Assembly: GCA_036897095.1 (NCBI GenBank)
Contig: JAYMSP010003377.1
Location: forward strand, 1-20,034
Source: Plantago elongata
Taxonomy: Eukaryota > Streptophyta > Magnoliopsida > Lamiales > Plantaginaceae
DNA: 20,034 nt
Direction: 5' to 3'
The notes below the pieces were generated by a model. The model worked only from the letters and a program-made list of their open reading frames with translations. It was not told the DNA's origin and searched no databases. Below are positions 8,492-17,375 of the stretch, piece by piece (positions within the stretch are counted from its first letter, which is position 1; the number at the start of each line of letters is the position of its first letter). Both the position numbers and the translations under genes were made by a program.

Positions 8492-11406
8492 ATGTCAGCT
8501 TCACAAAAAACCCAGCATGTTGATTTGGAAGCTGGTGCTGGAAGTGGCGGTGAAGTGAAGGAGATAGTAGAGAATAATAAGAGTGAAGAGAAAAGAGTCT
8601 CGAATGTGTCCGAGTGTTCGGTGGTTGTAGTAGATCCGGGAGATGAAACAAAGAGTAAAATTGAGAGGGATTGTAGGATTTGTCATCTGGGTTTGGATGC
8701 TGGAAGTCAAGAAACTGGGGTAGCTATTCAGTTGGGTTGTTCTTGTAAAGATGATTTGGCTGCTGCTCATAAGCAATGTGCTGAGGCTTGGTTCAAGATT
8801 AAGGGCAACAGGTTACTTACTTCTCTTCATTTTTGCAGTTTTTCTTCCTTTTATGTGTTCTTACCTATTAGTTGAACTTGGATTGAGAAAGATTCTTGTC
8901 CAGAAATGGATTTTTTGGGTTTTAGTTTTGGATACAAAGACAGTATAATTTGTAGATGGTTGTAATTATATGAAAGTTGAGTGAAGTCACATAGGTTCGT
9001 TCGTCTTTGTGTAATTTGGCACCAGGTAAGTTGTATTCGTTTTTGCAAACATGCTTTCTTTTTCTGTGTTTCTACCTACTAGTTGAACTCGGATTGAGCT
9101 AGAATCTTGTCCAGAAATGGATTCTTTTGCCAAGATTAAGGTTTTAGCTTGAGATACAAATTTGGGACAAAGTATACTGCTCTTAGTAGATGGTTGTAGT
9201 TTTACGAAAGTTTACTCTCTGTCAATTTGGCACCAATGATTGAGATCACTAGATTAACAGTTTAACTCGAACTATATGAAGTTAGCTTGAATTGAAATAC
9301 TCCTGGTGCTTTTTGGTGGCAGAATGGATGACAATACTCGTAAGGGTCAAATAAGATTGTACGTGGAGATTTAGGGAGATTTTTGTTTGTGATATTTCGG
9401 AATGCAAGTGGCAAACATGGAGGTTATGAAGCAAATTGCCTTTTAGTTTTTCTATCTTTATACAGTACTATTAGATTCTGTGAGAGGGCTTAATGATTGG
9501 ATTTTTAGAGCAAGGTAGGAAGGATACAGCCTGTGAACATGAGATGCATAATTGTGAATGTCTTTTCGAAGTATAGCTGCTTGTCTTTTAAAAGTATAAA
9601 GTGAAGATAATAGACTAGTACCATGATTTGGATGCAAAACAAATCTGGGAATGATACTGTTCTTAATGGAATTAAAAGATAAAGCACTAATATTGTGCTT
9701 CCGTAGTTAATTTTCCTTGATGATATACTTTTCTAGTTAGAATTTGACCTTCTTTTTTGTTTCCCTTGTAAGGATATGAAACTATTACTTGAAGACTTTT
9801 CTTCTTCAAACTACCTTCTGTCTTTGGTATACTGGGGTTCCTTTAACTTAATGCAGTTATAGCTTTGCCACTTTCTCTTTTTTTCCTACATATCTATCAA
9901 TTCAACGAGAAATATTCAACTGCTTCAGCACTTACCATTTCCAGTCTTGCACGCAAACGTTTTTTATATCCTTCATCTTTTACTGTTCTTAAATCAAGAA
10001 GTTACTTTCTGGCAGCTCACTTGTCCAAGTCATTATCACTGTTCTATTTCTAATTGCTGATGCATGGATCCATTTATTCATGCTTAAATCCATCATCGTC
10101 AGCAAGTCAACATTTCTTTTACCTTAGTCTCTGCGAATTCACAGAATGCCAAGCATATAGCTAATTGAATGATTTAACGAATTGGATCGTTTAGTTTGTG
10201 GGAGATTTTAGAATGCTCTGGAGTGTTTGTGTATTTATGTGTTCTTAATGTTCTCCAATGGCAAACCATTTACATGTGAAGTGCATGTCGTGCAATGAAT
10301 GTATGCAATATCTTCAGCTCTCCTGTCATAAAAAGTTGAATAGATGTTGTGCCACTAAGCTGGTGCTGGCAGTAAGAGTACAAAAATGCCCCTAGTGACT
10401 ATTTTTGCGAATATGTTACTTATTTTTTACCCTATAATCAAACTGAGACCTGGTGAATTTATAATTTTTTGCTGATCTCAGATCCTTGGTATCAAAGTTT
10501 CGTCTGCAGTAGTATATATGAGCCGTATTGTTAATGTAGCATTAGAGGAGAAATTAACAAAAAATCACTCATTTTCTCCTAAAGGACTTTAATGTGTAAT
10601 GGTGAGAAACCTTGAAATAAATTCTCTCCGAGATGGGATTTTTCATTATCCTTGATCCAATGTTCTAATCTGTGGATCTCTCAGTCTGATTCTGAATCTC
10701 CTGGCCCGATTCTTGATGCAGTTTTCTATTATATGACTCTCCCAGCCTGATTATGTACTTTTCTAATGTAACATTGAACACTGAGTTAATTGCAATAGTA
10801 TTGAGTCTAACAAAATACTTGCCCTTATTTTAGACATTGCTAAATATGTTACTGCGTGTCTTGTCTTGTTGTGTTGCCACATGCGCAAGGAAAGGAAAAA
10901 AAATTCTTGAAAAAATGCTTGTAAAATGTGGAAGAAGAGTTAATCTCGTGTCTCTTGCTAGATCTTGATAGATTGACAATAAGTAGTACAAAAAATACAG
11001 TATCCCAGAATTTCCCAGTAGCTAGCTGTGCCAAAAACACATGAACATTTTATGAAATATGAAAAAAAGTTTGCCCTTTCCTTGGTTTTTCCAATTGTCA
11101 TTAACCCATGCTGAGTGTCAGATTCAATTTATAATTGAATGAAACACTGAACTTTTTTCAATATATACATGTTGCAGAACGTGTGAAATATGTGGAGCAA
11201 TAGCACAAAATGTTTCTGGTATACCAGAGGCTGACATGACCGAACAGTGGAACGGAGCCAATGATGCCACCACGGCAACATCATCAGCACCCGTTTCAGA
11301 GCCTAGAAACTTCTGGCAGGGTCATCGGTTTCTCAATTTTTTGTTAGCATGTGTGGTCTTCGCATTTGTTCTGTCCTGGCTTTTTCACTTCAATGTGCCC
11401 TCATGA
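8492..11406 (+). CDS. Membrane-anchored RING-CH (RINGv) zinc-finger protein, probable E3 ubiquitin ligase
   Basis: Two exons, 8492-8811 and 11178-11406, join to 549 bp (182 residues plus stop). The GT donor at 8812 and the AG acceptor at 11176-11177 behind ttgcag join in phase and complete the zinc finger across the junction, which strongly supports the model. The RING-CH ligands are C61, C64, C83, C85, H93, C96, C109 and C112 (CRIC...GCSC...HKQC..AWF...CEIC), a C4HC3 pattern. A single hydrophobic segment at about 158-177 (FLNFLLACVVFAFVLSWLF) lies five residues from the C-terminus, suggesting a tail-anchored protein with the finger in the cytosol. The N-terminal 60 residues are acidic and probably disordered. 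RING-CH proteins recruit E2 enzymes to ubiquitinate membrane-associated targets; the substrate here is unknown. Reading through the intron would give a truncated 127-residue form lacking the last two ligands and the anchor. Confidence 0.88.
8838..9235 (+). repeat. 211-bp tandem duplication inside the intron
   Basis: gttgaactyggattgag occurs at 8871 and 9082, cttgtccagaaatggatt at about 8894 and 9105, gtagatggttgta at about 8952 and 9186, and aatttggcacca at 9013 and 9224. The start and end pairs are both 211 bp apart, with small indels between. The two units are moderately diverged, so the duplication is old. Confidence 0.8.
8839..9025 (+). other. Candidate cryptic (poison) exon
   Basis: The first duplication unit begins after ttttgcag (AG at 8837-8838) and ends at accag|gtaagttg (GT at 9026-9027), both close to plant splice consensus. 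The 187-bp segment would bring an in-frame TGA about 12 codons after exon 1, removing the last two zinc ligands and the membrane anchor. The second unit has lost the donor (accaatgatt). Splice use is inference only. Confidence 0.25.
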
Positions 11407-11640
11407 GAGACCAGCCAAAGGTAAAGTGAAAACTCCTCCCACGCGGTAACAATTCAGGATTCGCTCCCCGTGCTTGTTTATCCTGCCACTCGGTATCTGT
11501 TCTGCCAGGCAGTGTATATTTTTAGCTTAGAGATTGATTAGAAGATTGATTGCTGTACTTGTATGTTGTAACACGTTTGGATTTTAGTGTTGTGTGCATT
11601 AGAGTTTGTTGCCATGAAATTCTAAAGTTACAGAGTTATG
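11407..11640 (+). other. Probable 3' UTR of the RING-CH gene
   Basis: T-rich transcribed-looking sequence after the stop at 11404-11406. No canonical AATAAA is visible, which is common in plants. The end is not defined. Confidence 0.4.
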
Positions 11641-11830
11641 GTTATTGTTAATTACGTTTATGGTATATACCCAAGGAATCAGATCTCTTAATTAAGAATC
11701 CTACTTATACCATTATACTTCTCTTTTCTTTATATATTGCATAGAAATTTCATTGCAATACTGTAAACCAAATCGAAGAATTAACCATTGTTCTTTCTCA
11801 TACTATACCTACCAGCTCTTAACAACAACA

Positions 11831-12206
11831 ATGAGACACCGACGACGGGTAAACCGTCCAAGACTTCCCAAACAAGTAAGAAACCGACAACGTGAATGCT
11901 ACTATCTAGAGCTTTTCATCGACAAGGCCACCGGACTCGATAATCTGATGCAGAACATGTACTCAATACGATCATCATCCTAACTTTGTCTACTTGGACG
12001 TAGTGGAAGAGAACTGCTACAAAAACCAGGGCCCCGGGTCGTTGGGAGGGTCTCTCTTGAGAGGTAAAGCACGGATTGAGATGCCGCTGGTTCTTGGGTT
12101 GGTGGAGAGACGAAAACTCGAGCTTGTTAGGATTGAGAACTTTACGAGGGTGTCCAGTGGTTTCGTAGACTTGTTCATCAGGTTGTCCAAGTATTCAAGA
12201 GAGTAG
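11831..12206 (+). pseudogene. C2-domain protein fragment, frameshifted
   Basis: An ATG at 11831 opens a frame with a basic leader and then ECYYLELFIDKATGLDNL, resembling the first strand of a plant C2 domain (hydrophobic LEL, then A..L). The frame ends at 11981-11983. From about 11970 the next frame reads HPNFVYLDVVEENCYKNQ, then GPGSLGGSLLRGKARIEMPL, KLELVRIENF and SGFVDLFIRLSKY. That fits the last strands of small plant C2 proteins (PGTS.G.S..GRA.I.LP...LVR....GFVDLS.RL pattern). The middle of the domain is missing, so a shift plus a deletion separates the halves. C2 domains bind membranes, often with calcium. Motif matching is from memory of the family; an alternative origin is possible. 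Confidence 0.5.
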
Positions 12207-12616
12207 AATTCAAGACGTTTGGTTACGGAAAAACGACCCTTAGCCTTAGGGTAGTATCACTGCTTAGAGAACTTTCGATTAAGGAGATTTTGGAAATTAT
12301 TATTGTTTTGTTGATTTTTTTTGTTTCCCCCTTTTGGACGACATTGGAAACTCGCTTGCTGGTGTTGTATGCACATTACTACTATTTACCAAGATAATTG
12401 TAGTCTCTTCTTTTGTTAGACAATACAAATTTTGTTACTGATCATTCTCTACCAGTCAGATGACTCTTCTTTTGTTGAGTTCTGTTAAAGATTTTAACTC
12501 GACTGTGTAATCATCTATTTTTGGTTGGACTGTTAACTTTAAGCATTGTTGTAGGCTCATTCAGCCTCAGCTTCCCAATTGTTCCTCTTTAAGTAAAGGT
12601 ATACTTACACTGCGCG
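12207..12616. other. Spacer between the two pseudogenes
   Basis: T-rich sequence with no open frame, possibly the former 3' UTR of the C2 gene and 5' leader of the RPB7-like gene. The motif gttgtag at about 12548-12554, after a T-rich stretch, could be a relic splice acceptor. Confidence 0.35.
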
Positions 12617-12999
12617 ATGTTTCTGAAATCACAGTTGAAATGGAATGTGGTTGTTCCTGCTAAGAGCCTCGTTCGTGATGGTTCTATGATGACGCGGCTA
12701 TTGTATTGAGCATACTGAACCAGTTACCTGGAGAGGTCTTGAGGGGCACAGTGCACAAAACTTGTAATCTCTTGAGGTGCGGACCTGCTGACAAGATTTA
12801 TTTGTCTAACACAAAGATGCCAGGTTATCACTATGTGCATGGAGACAATCAGCTTTTTGTGAACAAGTCATAAAAAATTGGAAAAGGTACGGTGTTGAAG
12901 TTCATAGTGTTGGATGTGTCCTATATAGAGGCAGAGTAGCCGGAAATAAAAGCTATAGTTGTCAAATATGATGCTCTTCAGGCAGGGTTCTGTAACTGA
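12617..12999 (+). pseudogene. RPB7-like RNA polymerase subunit pseudogene (NRPD7/NRPE7 type)
   Basis: The ATG at 12617 opens MFLKSQLKWNVVVPAKSL, matching the conserved N-terminus of plant RPB7-like subunits, and stops at 12707-12709. In another frame from 12730 come GEVLRGTVHK, RCGPADKIYLSNTKMPGYHY, VHGDNQLFVNKS, a TAA at 12871-12873, KIGKGTVLKFIVLDVSYIEAE, a TAG at 12937-12939, and a last stop at 12997-12999. The KMPGY...GDN.LF.N signature resembles the Pol IV/Pol V seventh subunit (NRPD7/NRPE7) more than Pol II NRPB7. That subunit pairs with subunit 4 to form the polymerase stalk used in RNA-directed DNA methylation. Intact proteins are about 175 residues; here roughly 55-60 residues between the halves are deleted. 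With a frameshift and two stops it is a relic. Confidence 0.65.
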
Positions 13000-13640
13000 A
13001 TGCAACTGTAAGAAAATTGTTCTGAAAGACTGTTTACAGGCATTGCAGAATTTTGGGTTTCATTTTTTCATATTACAAGGAAAATGAAGTGTTTTTGGTA
13101 CGATTGTGGTGAGCGTTTCTCACGGGGGCAGAGCTATTGTTGTGCTACATGTGGCTTCAGCCACACCCTTACAAATCAAAATATTGGCTCTATACCCCAT
13201 CTATTTTCGTCTTGCACAATAGCATATTAGCATCTGTTCAATTTTTTCTTGGGTTGCTTTTTTTCCATTATATATACAAGTAACATATGCTAATTTTCCA
13301 TGGGGATGTTCATTTATTGAATGCATAAGTTTATAATAAGACCATTTGATCAATTTATAAACTCCAAAGTACCTTCTACTCTTTTTGTGTTCGGTTACAC
13401 TAATAGTTATCCATCTCCAACTCTACCTTACTATTTTATTTTAAGTTCTAATTTCAAATATTCATCCTTTACATAAAGAAATTATTTCAACTTTATCCAA
13501 TACATTTCATACTTTATTAACTATTTATTGTAATTATTTTCTAATTATAATTGTTTTCCTAATTTCTTCACTTTTCTCTTAAATTTGAACTGAATGCATG
13601 ATAAATTTAATTCAGAATGGAGTATAATTTATATACTTTG
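13000..13640. other. AT-rich intergenic with a short cysteine-rich frame
   Basis: Mostly AT-rich without a gene. One short frame at about 13083-13172 reads KCFWYDCGERFSRGQSYCCA and then TCGFSH. Its cysteine spacing vaguely recalls a DC1/C1-type finger but does not fit it well, and it lacks the other modules. No RNA gene seen. Confidence 0.3.
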
Positions 13641-13965
13641 TATTAGATATAATGAATACATGCTAATTACATTTGTGTGTTGTTTGAGTACCCGAAGTGT
13701 TACGATTACTTTAATATTAGAAAATGCATTGTCCATTGTATAAAACTTTATAAACTCGTAAACACATTTATAATTTATGAATAATCTTGATAAACTTGAT
13801 AAACCAAATTATATTGATTGATTGAAGGAGATGAAAATTCCAATGAATGAAATTTTGTGTTGGTTTATAAAAGAACTACTATATATATATATATTGAATG
13901 ATAACTAATTAACTAACTTAACCATTAACTAACTTAACTAACTTAACTAACTTCTCCTAGGACCC
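13640..13965 (-). repeat. Possible copia LTR remnant with TTAGTTAA repeats
   Basis: Directly 3' of the copia RNase H stop on the minus strand come a G-run (ttgggggtcc), several gttagttaa units (13905-13951), an (AT)n stretch (13879-13894), gttcttttataaacc, and then cattcattggaattttcatc. A polypurine run followed by a TATA-bearing region and an ATGAAT-type leader is what one expects at the start of a copia LTR. I could not define TG...CA ends or a second copy, so the limits are approximate. Confidence 0.4.
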
Positions 13966-14848
13966 CCAAGATGCATATGAATATTCATAAGATGCATCTT
14001 GAAGATGAATGAGGAAAACAAATCATATGCCAAAGATTTAGTGAATATGTCTGCCATATTTTCAGAAGATGGAATATGGATGATTTTGATGATATCTGTC
14101 TTCAACTTCTCTCTAGTGAAGTGATAGTCTATTTGTATATGATTTGTCTTCTCATGAAGAACTGGATTTTCAGCAATACATATAGCATTCTTTGAATCTG
14201 TGTATATAGCAACTGGAGCATGATGCATTATACCAAAATCTCTGAGCAGAAACAGAAGCCATTGAATTTCACAAGTTGTATAAGCTAGAGCCATGTACTC
14301 AGCTTCAGCTGATTATCTACTGACTATAGGCTGTTTCTTGGATTTCCATGATATCAGGGAATTACCAAGATATATTCCATAACATGCTCCTCTTGGTATC
14401 TGGGCATCTTGCCTAATCACTATCACAGAATGCAGTGAGATTGAAGCTTCAATCTGCAGAGTAAAATAAACCTTGTCCAGGATTCTTCTTCAGATATCTC
14501 AAAACTCTGAAAGTTGCTTGAAGATGAGCTTTATTTGGTGCAGACATGTATTGACTTTTAGAGTTTGTAAAGCATATGCTATCTCAGGCCTTGTAATGGT
14601 GAGAACATTAGCCTACCAATGAGTCTTCTATACTCAGTACCATCTGCAAGAAATGGTGAAGTAGCTGTAGAAAATTGTTGTTTGCTATCCACTGGTGTAT
14701 TCATTGGTTTACAGGCTAAGTAACTTGTATCATCCAATATATCCAAGGTGTATTTCCTCAGACAGAGAAAAATACCTTCAGGGCTTCTTGCTACTTCAAC
14801 ACCTAGCATATACTTGAGTATCCCCAAATCCTTGATTGTAAACGATCA
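13947..14848 (-). pseudogene. Ty1/copia pol remnant: end of reverse transcriptase plus RNase H
   Basis: Read on the minus strand from 14848: DRFTIKDLGILKYMLGVEVA (end of the RT domain), the linker LACKPMNTPVD and TEYRRLIGRLMF, a frame break near 14585, more broken linker (APNKAHLQATFRVLRYLKK-type), and then the RNase H domain. The RNase H part reads EAEYMALAYTTCEIQWLLFL, AIYTDSKNAICIAENPVLH, HIQIDYHFTREKL and ENMADIFTKSL, ending at 13947-13949. This is the C-terminal third of copia Pol. Gag, protease, integrase and most of RT are absent. Homology stops exactly where the 14849 fold-back element begins, and I did not find the missing part on its far side. Stops and shifts make it inactive. Confidence 0.9.
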
Positions 14849-15842
14849 TTTTTCTTGTTTTTAAATTTTAGTTTTGTCCACTTTAAAATGTTTATAACTT
14901 AAAAAATAAAATATAAAAAATAAATAAACATCACTAACAATTTTATATTTTCGAGATCTGTAAATAGAGATCACTCTCAACTATATTTAAATTATTATTT
15001 TGATATTCATAAAAATTACTAACCATTTATTCGAATCTTAATAAATTGAAAAACAACTCTAAAAATACAATGTTAAATTTTAACTTTTAAACACTCTTAT
15101 AAATATCTTGAATATATAAAAAGAATCATTTATATTAAAAACTACACGGAACCTGAATTCGATGCTCGATAGTCGTGTTCGATGTCCGATATCCGTATTT
15201 GATGCCCGTTTTCCTTATCCGATGCATGGTAGCCGTGTTTGATGTCCGGAATTCGTAAGCAATGTCCGGTAACCGTAATCATTACCCGAAATATATGTCC
15301 TATGTGAAGTCCGATATTCGAATTCGATGCTCGATACTCGTGTTCGATGTCCAGTATCCGTATCTGATGCCCGTCACCCGTGTTTGATGTTCGGTATCCG
15401 TAAGCAATGCTCGGTAATCGTACCCATTGCCCGATATCCATATCCGTTGCCCGTCATCCGTATCCAATGCACGGTACCCATTTTTGATGTTCCGTATCCG
15501 TAAGCAATGCCCGGTAACCGTGTCCATTATCCGATATATTTTTGTGTCTGATGTCCAGTTCTGCTACCCAATCTGATTATCATATCATGTTGCTAGTTTA
15601 ATTATTGACCCAATAATAAAATTGAAATTTTAAAACTCGTCTTACAATTTATTAAGGTCCAAATAAAGTCGTTAGTGATTTTTATAAATCTCAAAAAAAT
15701 AATTTTAATATAGTCAAGAGGGGTCTCTATTTATATATCTCGAAAAAAATATAATCGTTGGTAAATTTTTTTATCATTTAATATTTTAAATTATGGACGT
15801 TTTAAATTGGACAAACTAAAATTTATAGAGAAAGATGAAAAA
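14849..15842. mobile_element. Fold-back element with long inverted arms around a minisatellite
   Basis: The left arm (14849-about 15100) and right arm (about 15600-15842) are inverted copies. Shared blocks include aaattttagttt.gtcca, ttcgagat.t.taaatagaga, actata.ttaaa and aaaa.tcactaa.na.tttat. Between them is a 20-bp-unit minisatellite. It interrupts the copia pol homology at 14848. gtaaac occurs at both edges (14838-14843 and 15843-15848), which may be a trace of target duplication but is not exact. No transposase is present. Long arms suggest a MULE-type or FoldBack-type non-autonomous element. Confidence 0.65.
15153..15560 (+). repeat. Minisatellite of 20-bp units
   Basis: About 20 consecutive units fit the consensus gtatccgatgcccggtatcc with point changes, in 20-bp register. 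Two longer blocks repeat the same order of variants (gaattcgatgctcgata.tc, gtgttcgatgtcc.gtatcc and so on). They are separated by an irregular spacer around 15285-15315, so there is a higher-order repeat of about 165 bp. The array is far richer in GC and CpG than its AT-rich arms. The minus-strand open frames in it are artefacts of 20-bp periodicity. Confidence 0.85.
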
Positions 15843-16143
15843 GTAAACAAATGAACTAGTGAGATGAAGAAAAGAAATATATGAGTTTATACAATTATTT
15901 TTACAGGGTAAGTAAACAAATATGTACTATTTAACAAAAAATATATGAAATTGTTGTTGGTTTTGTTGGTAAAAAAAATTGAGAGAAATGTTGTGAATTA
16001 GTATGGATTAGTAAAAAAATCCTTTCTTAACATGTGTGCATATTGTAAAGTTGGGGAAGATGATAAAGTACCACGGAACAAATAAATAAAGAGTCCGTCA
16101 TGCTAGACACTCTTACATTTTAGAGAGTCCCGAAAGTTCCCTC
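15843..16143. other. AT-rich intergenic, nothing recognised
   Basis: AT-rich spacer with A-runs. No coding frame, RNA gene or clear repeat boundary. Confidence 0.4.
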
Positions 16144-16560
16144 AATATAGCAAAATTAGATAATTATACATTTTTTTCGAAACTTGACTTTAGATGGTTT
16201 TTTACGGATCTTTTGATCCGGATTCATTAAAAATGGGTCAAGTAAAAACTAGACAATATAATGTAAAAACTAAATAATAGTGTAAATTTAATATCATGTA
16301 AAACTAGAGAATTTCTTCTATAAACTAGGTAATATAATGTAAAAACTAGACAATATAAATTATACCGAATGAAATTCATGTACAAGTAATAAAACTAAAC
16401 GAGATCATTTATAAAACTTGACAATATAGTTAACTAGACAATATGTTGTAAAAATTAGACAATTTATACTAAAAATTAGACTGGTTCAATACAAATGTAC
16501 AACATAAAGACTAGATAATATGTGTTAAAAATTAAGAAATTTCTCCGAACTCTCTGAATA
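16144..16560. repeat. Cluster of irregularly spaced ACTAGACAATAT motifs
   Basis: About ten variants of taaaaactagacaatataat occur here (for example near 16241, 16262, 16325, 16339, 16412, 16433, 16449, 16471 and 16507). The cluster is bracketed by a diverged direct repeat: ccgaaagttccctcaatatag (about 16131) and ccgaactctctgaatatag (about 16544). The spacing is irregular, so this is not a simple satellite. A perfect hairpin, cggatc-tttt-gatccg, lies at 16205-16220. Such arrays are seen inside non-coding plant transposons, but I cannot assign a family. Confidence 0.5.
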
Positions 16561-16900
16561 TAGAAGAATTTTTATAAGACTTAATAATAAAGACATCCCC
16601 ACGTGCCACTCACGCTACCATCTGCAACAAATATCATCCACTAGTCCTCTTCCATCTCCTCACTATTAAACCCTCCATTTCCCAATCATCACCACCCAAC
16701 AACCATCACCAACGTTTTTTAGGAGTCGTTAATTGTTATGAAATCTGATTAAGTATACGTAGCCGTTTCTAAATCACTGCATATAATTTCGAAAATACAT
16801 CAAACTTTGTATCTGAATTCATATTGCAAATGTGTAAGTTGAGCATTATTAGACTTTATAGTTGGTATAATTATTAATCTTTAATTCTAAATTTTTATTT
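16561..16900. other. Intergenic with a G-box and a C-rich, promoter-like stretch
   Basis: ccacgtgcc at 16599-16607 contains a CACGTG G-box. It is followed by a C/A-rich, G-poor stretch to about 16710 with ctattaaaccctcc, like a plant core promoter and leader. No open frame follows on the plus strand. It may be an orphan promoter or chance. Confidence 0.25.
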
Positions 16901-17110
16901 AGTAAAACTAAATAATTAGCTAGTTGGTAGCTGACTAAGTAGCAACAAATAGCTTATAAGCTATTTAACTTTTTAAAAATTATTTATTTTTTAGAGTTTT
17001 AGTTGATTTGCTAGATACGGCATGTGAGGACAAATAAGCTAGCTTATTATTTTATAAGCTTTATGAACAAGCTTATCAAATTAGTCAATTTATTAGTTAC
17101 TAGATAGACA
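16901..17110. repeat. Palindrome-rich segment, probable decayed MITE
   Basis: Two perfect palindromes, aaatagcttataagctattt (16947-16966) and aataagctagcttatt (17033-17048), sit among further ataagct/agcttat motifs. Clustered AAGCTTAT-type palindromes are common in hAT-like plant MITEs. Ends and target duplication were not resolved. Confidence 0.4.
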
Positions 17111-17375
17111 TTCATGTTATAAACTTACAATTATATGATTATTGAGCTGACAAGGTAATTGATAAGTTTGTACTTATAACAACATATAATGATTTATTCT
17201 GAATGAAAAAAAACTCAATTTGAAAGTAAAACTAACTTTAGAAATGAAAAAATTTCAACGTACTCTATTCAACACTTAATAAATAAATAAATAGTAATGT
17301 TTCCAATTTTTACTTTTTCGGCCAATCGTCTTCAATTTTAACTATAAATTAATCTTAACGGAAAATATGAAATAT
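17111..17375. other. AT-rich spacer before the SINE
   Basis: AT-rich sequence without recognisable features. Confidence 0.3.

Larger units (their letters stand above)
8812..11177 (+). other. Single intron of the RING-CH gene
   Basis: A 2366-bp GT-AG intron, T-rich, with no coding frame or transposon that I recognise apart from the tandem duplication near its 5' end. It interrupts the codon for R107 between the sixth and seventh zinc ligands. Confidence 0.85.

Noticed and set aside
8501..8776. 91-codon minus-strand frame
   Set aside because: Antisense to exon 1 of the RING-CH gene.
9505..11040. Open frames inside the RING-CH intron
   Set aside because: Short, AT-driven, on both strands, without domain or splice support.
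15142..15527. Two minus-strand open frames with a repeating peptide
   Set aside because: The 20-bp period puts units through all three frames without a stop; the apparent repeat protein has no start context and simply translates the minisatellite.
15153..15560. CRISPR-like array
   Set aside because: Units of 20 bp are contiguous with no unique spacers, and the context is a plant nuclear transposon.
16205..16220. Hairpin as a Helitron 3' end
   Set aside because: The stem is perfect, but no CTRR end follows within the usual distance and no TC 5' end was found.
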